Shown: in pieces, positions 6,105-9,610 of the stretch
Position numbering within the stretch: the stretch's first letter is position 1
How the letters are laid out: every line of letters starts with the position of its first letter
NCBI GenBank assembly: GCA_023151335.1
Contig: JAKLJF010000141.1
Coordinates: 1 to 9,610, forward strand
Direction: 5' to 3'
DNA length: 9,610 nt
Source: Thermoanaerobaculia bacterium
GTDB lineage: Bacteria; Bacteroidota; Bacteroidia; Chitinophagales; Saprospiraceae
The notes under the pieces: model-generated
What the model was told of the DNA's origin: nothing
The model's input: only the letters and a program-made list of their open reading frames with translations
Database searches by the model: none
Program-made: the position numbers and the translations under genes

Positions 6105-6362
6105 ATGACTACTCAGGAGTTAAAATTGACCATTCACGAATTGGTGAATAAAACCGACGATCCGGATGTGCTGCAAGGCATTTACCTGCTACTAAAAAAA
6201 TTGCTCGCCGCGGATGACGATATCATAGGCATTGAAGCCGACGGAACGCCTATTACGACTGATGATTTTATCCGTTCCATCATGGAAGCCGATGAAGATA
6301 TCGAGGCTGGGCATGGTATCTCCCACGAGGAAATGAAAGCCAAATACGGCGTGGCAAAATGA
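6105..6362 (+). CDS. Antitoxin-like protein of a RelE/ParE-type toxin-antitoxin pair
   Basis: This is a small acidic 85-aa protein. An N-terminal helical part (MTTQELKLTIHELVNKTDDP, then DVLQGIYLLLKKLL) is followed by an IGIEADGTPITTDDFIRSIMEADEDIEAG segment and GISHEEMKAKYG. This layout resembles small antitoxins that accompany RelE/ParE-family toxins in Bacteroidota, where the C-terminal part wraps the toxin. I chose ATG 6105 because the in-frame TTG at 6084 overlaps the promoter box. Its TGA stop overlaps the ATG of the next gene by 4 bp (ATGA, 6359-6362), implying translational coupling. The partner toxin is broken, so this antitoxin is probably orphaned. The DNA-binding fold is not recognisable to me, and family placement relies partly on context. 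Confidence 0.7.
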   Translation: MTTQELKLTIHELVNKTDDPDVLQGIYLLLKKLLAADDDIIGIEADGTPITTDDFIRSIMEADEDIEAGHGISHEEMKAKYGVAK

Positions 6363-6497
6363 GCAATACACCTCAGCTGGTTTATTCCAGACGATTCGAT
6401 CGCGATTTTAGTGAAATACTGCGCTACCTTCGACAAACAGTTTCTGACCGGCCGCGGACATCATCCGGGACAGGGTTTTTGAAGTCATCGACTCACT
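6359..6497 (+). pseudogene. RelE/ParE-family toxin remnant: frameshifted and cut by the IS element
   Basis: The start MSNTPQLVYSRRFDRDFSEILRYLRQTVS is typical of the N-terminal half of RelE/ParE mRNA-interferase or gyrase toxins. After 6445 the frame loses the family pattern. The +2 frame from 6448 restores it with PAADIIRDRVFEVIDSL, so one base appears to be missing near 6446-6448. The homology then ends at 6497, where the left end of the IS21-like element begins. The second half of a toxin (normally about 95-100 aa) is absent and does not reappear after the IS right end at 9100. The protein is therefore almost certainly inactive. Frame loss in a toxin with an intact antitoxin is the expected order of decay. 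Confidence 0.8.
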
Positions 6498-6545
6498 TGT
6501 TTATTCCGGAGTATCTGACCCCCTCATTCCGGAGGTTTGACCCCC
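6498..6545. repeat. IS left-end repeats
   Basis: Two tandem units of the form ATTCCGGAGnnnCTGACCCCC / ATTCCGGAGGTTTGACCCCC occur here, the first being the terminal inverted repeat. IS21-type ends carry multiple such transposase-binding repeats. Confidence 0.75.
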
Positions 6546-6575
6546 TATGTGGATAAGTACGGCATGAGTTGGGCG

Positions 6576-7310
6576 TTAAGGTAATTGGTTTAGATTTTTT
6601 CGTCTGCTTTTTCCTTTCAATTCGATACGGTGGGCTCTTGGGATGATTCGATCGAGGATGGCATCGGCCAGAGTGGGTTCATCGAGGTATTCATACCATT
6701 TAGCCATAGGGAGTTGGGAGCAGATGATGGTGGCTCCTTCTTCGTAACGGTCTTCCAGGATTTGGAGCAGGATGAGTTTGACGGGTTGTGTGACGGGTTG
6801 GAGTCCGAAGTCGTCGAGGATGATGAGTTGGGCTTTTTTAAGCAGATTGAGCCATTTGATGAGGGTTCCATCGGTTTTGGCGATGGCAATTTGTTCGCTG
6901 AGCCGGTTGAGGTTGAAGTAGAGGGTTCGGTATCCGGTGGCGCAGGCCTGGTGTCCCAGGGCGCAGGCGAGGAATGATTTTCCGCAACCGGTGGCGCCGG
7001 TGATGAGGATGTTTTCGGCGCGGGCGATGTAGGCGCCGTCGGCCAGTGAGGCAAGTGTATCGGACTGGAGGTTTCGCTCCCCGGAGCATTGGACATCGGC
7101 CAGGGTTGCGCGATAACGCATTTTGCTGGTGTGCAGGAAGAGTTCCATTTTGCGCTGAGCGCGGTATTGTACCTCGGCATCCACGAGGGTAGCGATCATT
7201 TCATGTGCGGGCGGATGCTGGTTGATGGGGAGCGTGAGCGTAGCTTCGTAGGCGGAAGCCATGCCGCTGAGTTTGAGTCGTTTCATGCTTTGCAGTGATT
7301 CGTTTTTCAT
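6576..7310 (-). CDS. istB: IS21-family helper ATPase IstB
   Basis: This 244-aa AAA+ protein related to DnaC assembles on target DNA and licenses IstA for transposition. It has Walker A GATGCGKS (residues 105-112), Walker B LIILDD (162-167) followed by FG, and a sensor-like SQLP (near 200). The N-terminal KRLKLSGMASAYEATL is the conserved IstB start. ATG 7308-7310 lies 27 bp after the istA stop, so both are read from one transcript. The length is normal and there are no frame errors. Confidence 0.95.
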   Translation of the reverse strand: MKNESLQSMKRLKLSGMASAYEATLTLPINQHPPAHEMIATLVDAEVQYRAQRKMELFLHTSKMRYRATLADVQCSGERNLQSDTLASLADGAYIARAENILITGATGCGKSFLACALGHQACATGYRTLYFNLNRLSEQIAIAKTDGTLIKWLNLLKKAQLIILDDFGLQPVTQPVKLILLQILEDRYEEGATIICSQLPMAKWYEYLDEPTLADAILDRIIPRAHRIELKGKSRRKNLNQLP

Positions 7311-7337
7311 GTGCGGTGATTTTTAATATGGACGGTG

Positions 7338-8900
7338 TTATTGATAGTATTCCGGGCCCCGGATGTTTTCATGCAGGCCGAGGCTGAGTTGGACGGGCGG
7401 TTGCTCTTCTTGCTGGTCGAGTTTGAGTTGGAGGATGCGTTTGAGCATATTGTAGGTGGCCTTGCCGCCAGATTGACAACGTTTCGCTGCTTTTTCGAGC
7501 CGTTCGGGCGAGTGCTTTTTGGATAGTTGCAGGATGCCTTTGCAGGAGTTGTAGGCCTGGGGTTCGTGGATACGGCCCAGCAATACCTGTTGCATAGCCC
7601 ATTGGGTAGCGGGACCGATGAGCCGGCCTTGTTCGAGGAAGTAAGCCGCGTCGTAGCCCTGGGCTTTTTTCCATTCCAGGTGATGGCGGGGCATGTGTTC
7701 TTCGCGGGTTTGGTAGCGGTACTCCCGCCCATGTAGGAACAGGCGCGCATGCGTGGCAACGCGTTTGCCCCCCACGTACACCTCCACGGTGCGGCTGGTG
7801 TAGAGCACTTCGGCCTGTTTGCCGGCATATTGCCAGGGAACGGAATAGAAGTTCTTCTCTTGGCCTAAAAAGACGTGGTAATTGCGCTGGACTTTAGCGC
7901 GGGCAATCTTTTTGATCTCGAACAAATCGGTGGGTAATGACCGCATCTGAGGCAGTTCGTACTGCTCGTACAGAGACTGTCTGGTGCCGCTTTTCTTTTG
8001 GTAGGCCTGGGTATTGTGCAACAGCAGTTGCCGGCGTATAGCCGCGTTTAACTCCTCGATACTGTGAAATATCTCTTGGCGCAGCGGCGCGTAAATGCGG
8101 CGGTAGACTTGTGTAACGGCGTTCTCCACGCTGGCCTTATCCTTGGGCGTGGCAACCCGTGTAGCTTGTAAATCAATCTGATAGTGCGCGCCTAATTGCT
8201 CGCATAACTGGGTGAAGGTCGGCTCGTAGCGATCAGGCTTGCTCACGTAAGCTTTGAGATTATCCGACAGAATCACCTTGGGAAGGGCGCCCAAAAACAG
8301 CAGCGATTGATTCAAACCCACGATAAAGTCCGCAAGGCTTTGCGACGGCAGCGCGATGCAAAAACTATATTGGGAAAAAGGCAACACCGCCACCAGCACT
8401 TCGCAAGTATGTACTTCGCCGCTATCGCGATCGACCCACTCCATTTTTTTGCCGGCAAAATCCACCATAAGCACCTCGCCAGGCGTGTGATCCAGGGCCA
8501 GCGTCAGATCGCGCTGCGCCACATGGCGGCTCAGGTGCTCGCAAAACTGACTGTATCCATAGCCATCGGAGTGTTCGGCGCGATATTCCTGCCACAGCAA
8601 CTCGCGCGTCACGCCCACCCCACGCAGTTCCTTTATCCAACCTTCGACTTTTTGTTCGAATACCGCCAGACGGCTGTCTGTTCCCAAACTACCGGGGGAG
8701 TATAAAATCCGACTCAGCGATTCATCATCCAGTTCCAGTAAAGCGGACAAATCCGCCGAACATGCCTCGGCGCGTCGCAAATAGTCCCGAACCGTGTTTT
8801 TGGACACCTTCAACTGTCGTGCCGTGGCCTTGATCGAGCCACTGGCCAAATAATTGCGCAGCAGGGTTTTGATCTGATCCATACGTTTTTGCTTTGCCAT
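7338..8900 (-). CDS. istA: IS21-family transposase IstA
   Basis: The 520-aa DDE transposase has a helix-turn-helix near residues 20-42 (SIKATARQLKVSKNTVRDYL). The rve catalytic core has D147 (LMVDFAG), D213 (ILSDNLKAY) and E259 (KASVEN). A C-terminal beta-rich segment follows (RNYHVFLGQEKNFYSVPWQY). All three acidic catalytic residues are present at normal spacing, so it should be active. I start it at ATG 8900; a TTG codon just upstream is less likely. ATCCA/TGGAT (8904-8918) forms a small hairpin before the start. Confidence 0.95.
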   Translation of the reverse strand: MAKQKRMDQIKTLLRNYLASGSIKATARQLKVSKNTVRDYLRRAEACSADLSALLELDDESLSRILYSPGSLGTDSRLAVFEQKVEGWIKELRGVGVTRELLWQEYRAEHSDGYGYSQFCEHLSRHVAQRDLTLALDHTPGEVLMVDFAGKKMEWVDRDSGEVHTCEVLVAVLPFSQYSFCIALPSQSLADFIVGLNQSLLFLGALPKVILSDNLKAYVSKPDRYEPTFTQLCEQLGAHYQIDLQATRVATPKDKASVENAVTQVYRRIYAPLRQEIFHSIEELNAAIRRQLLLHNTQAYQKKSGTRQSLYEQYELPQMRSLPTDLFEIKKIARAKVQRNYHVFLGQEKNFYSVPWQYAGKQAEVLYTSRTVEVYVGGKRVATHARLFLHGREYRYQTREEHMPRHHLEWKKAQGYDAAYFLEQGRLIGPATQWAMQQVLLGRIHEPQAYNSCKGILQLSKKHSPERLEKAAKRCQSGGKATYNMLKRILQLKLDQQEEQPPVQLSLGLHENIRGPEYYQ

Positions 8901-8961
8901 CAATCCATTTTTTGGATCGAATTAATGGCGTTTATAGCCGTATGAATCCACATTTCTCCCA

Positions 8962-9100
8962 GGGTCAGAACTCCGGAATGTTACTAACATCGAAGGGGTC
9001 AAACCTCCGGAACGTTACTAACATTTTGGGGGGTCAAACCTCCGGAATGACGGGGTCAGACCAAATCGGAACAGGGGGGTCAGATGTTCCGGAATATACA
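8962..9100. repeat. IS right-end repeats, five units
   Basis: Units of the type GGGTCA..CTCCGGAA begin at about 8962, 8996, 9031, 9053 and 9077. The first two are each followed by the same TTACTAACAT box (8981-8990, 9015-9024). The last unit is the terminal inverted repeat. The unit near 9053 is degenerate (GGGTCAGACCAAATCGGAAC). The right end thus has more binding units than the left (two), and since istA is read leftward from here they also flank its promoter region. Confidence 0.8.
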
Positions 9101-9104
9101 CCTA

Positions 9105-9551
9105 AAGACGCTGGACAGCAGTGACAGCAGCGTATTCTATCCTATTCCAGGTTCCCCAAATGCACATAACCAATCGTTGGCGCAATGTCGATCACACTAA
9201 CTTCCAATAATCCTTTCCCACCGGCATAATTCGTCGCGCTGCTATATCGATAATGTTCCGCCATCTCCACCCAACCGGCACGAACGGGGTTTTGATGAAT
9301 ATAGCCCAAGCGTTGATAGATAAAATCCGGACTGTACAATTCGATGGGGTGATTGTCATTTTGCCAGAGTTGAAACTGACTGTTATTGTTATTATACCGG
9401 GCATGATACGCCATAACATGTAAAAGCCAGTCGCGCCGGCTTTCCGCTTCCTCCTGTATACTTCTAATGATCATCGCGGAGGTGTATTTTTTAAAATCGC
9501 GCAAAATATCCGATAGGTTAAAAACCCATGCCTGTTGCTGTCCAGCGTCTT
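9105..9551. repeat. 16-bp perfect inverted repeat framing the RAYT relic
   Basis: AAGACGCTGGACAGCA at 9105-9120 is repeated in reverse complement at 9536-9551. Only 4 bp separate the left copy from the IS right end at 9100. The right copy overlaps the hairpin at 9545-9557, whereas the left copy has only the inner half of that hairpin sequence (CTAAAGACGC). Confidence 0.8.
9142..9549 (-). pseudogene. Truncated REP-associated tyrosine transposase (RAYT, Y1 family)
   Basis: The frame reads LSDILRDFKKYTSAMIIRSI, then LLHVMAYHARY, FQLWQNDNHPIEL, RLGYIHQNPVRAGWVEMAEH, YRYSSATNYAGGKGLLEV, and stops at TAG 9144-9142. This is the conserved C-terminal two-thirds of IS200-like/RAYT transposases in Bacteroidota, with the likely catalytic Tyr in FKKYTS. 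Upstream the frame is open only to a TAA at 9552-9550, and the residues before LSDIL come from the inverted repeat. The N-terminal half with the HUH metal-binding motif and its start is missing, so the protein cannot be active. A TTG at 9502-9504 could start a 120-aa product, but nothing supports it. Confidence 0.85.
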
Positions 9552-9588
9552 AGACGCGCAGGCGAATATTTTTGGCGGACTTTGTCCG
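9545..9588. repeat. Two short stem-3nt-stem hairpins beside the RAYT relic
   Basis: GCGTC-TTA-GACGC at 9545-9557 and CGGAC-TTT-GTCCG at 9576-9588 are perfect 5-bp stems with 3-nt loops. Their design matches the palindromes at 2981-3162, although the sequences differ. They lie where the RAYT gene is cut off. Nothing else is recognisable from 9589 to the window end. Confidence 0.65.
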
Positions 9589-9610
9589 AATTTGAATGTA
9601 AAAGCAGGTG

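Larger units (their letters stand above)
6498..9100 (-). mobile_element. IS21-family insertion sequence, 2.6 kb
   Basis: The element carries istA (transposase) and istB (ATPase) on the minus strand. The ends form an inverted repeat of 26 bp with 3 mismatches (6498-6523 and 9075-9100), beginning TGTtTATTCCGGA and closing TCCGGAATAtACA. This obeys the TG...CA rule of the family. Further internal repeats of the TCCGGA/GGGGTCA type follow at both ends. The length is at the upper end of the family range. The bases flanking it (CTCACT on the left, CCTAAA on the right) show no 4-8 bp target duplication, so one flank has probably been lost by rearrangement after insertion. Both genes look intact, so the element may still be active. 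Confidence 0.88.

Noticed and set aside
6446..6448. Programmed frameshift in the toxin
   Set aside because: No slippery sequence is present, and the gene is also truncated by the IS, so simple decay is the better explanation.
8894..9124. 76-aa open frame over the IS right end
   Set aside because: It covers the terminal repeats of the IS and has no family-like sequence.
4784..9610. Direct repeat of the tRNA 3' end as attR
   Set aside because: I looked for the GCCTCCGCC-type tRNA end downstream of the integrase and found none in the window.

Overview
The window looks like a chromosomal segment of a Bacteroidota bacterium with fairly high GC, possibly from the Saprospiria/Cytophagia side. This rests on promoters of the TAnnTTTG type, a VCBS/FG-GAP protein and an 'NSPYSRYGIGD' outer-membrane protein typical of the phylum, and a RAYT-type transposase remnant with Bacteroidota-like sequence. 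The exact lineage cannot be fixed from the sequence alone.

Left part (1-2979), conserved chromosomal genes on +: the 3' end of a VCBS/FG-GAP repeat protein, type III pantothenate kinase (coaX), and 22 bp later a FadL/OmpP1-like outer-membrane beta-barrel. Between this operon and the convergent next gene lies an array of six identical-architecture palindromes (2981-3162). They form two triplets, each with an exact 25-bp period, and the triplets are roughly inverted relative to each other. On the minus strand follows an orphan SpaB_C / thiopeptide-type domain protein (3164-3967).

Centre (4055-4783), the main find: an initiator tRNA-fMet gene is split after U33 by a 656-nt group I intron. The intron has a full IC3-like core (P2-P9.2, terminal omega-G) closely resembling the cyanobacterial tRNA-Leu intron core. 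It carries an I-Ssp6803I-like PD-(D/E)XK homing endonuclease reading frame that is interrupted by a single in-frame TAA at codon 60 but otherwise intact. The end of that frame overlaps the likely internal guide sequence and the P2 hairpin.

Right part (4784-9610), accessory DNA: just downstream of the tRNA, after two hairpins, lies a tyrosine recombinase with an unusual YxxK in place of HxxR. Next come an intact small antitoxin-like gene and a RelE/ParE-like toxin broken twice, first by a 1-nt frameshift and then by an IS21-family element (istA/istB, 6498-9100). No target duplication is visible at the IS junctions. Its right junction abuts an N-terminally truncated REP-associated tyrosine transposase (RAYT) relic framed by a 16-bp perfect inverted repeat and short stem-3nt-stem hairpins. 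The hairpins resemble in design the palindromes at 2981-3162. The tRNA region therefore appears to be a hotspot layered with an intron, an integrase, a decayed toxin-antitoxin pair, an IS element and REP-type repeats.
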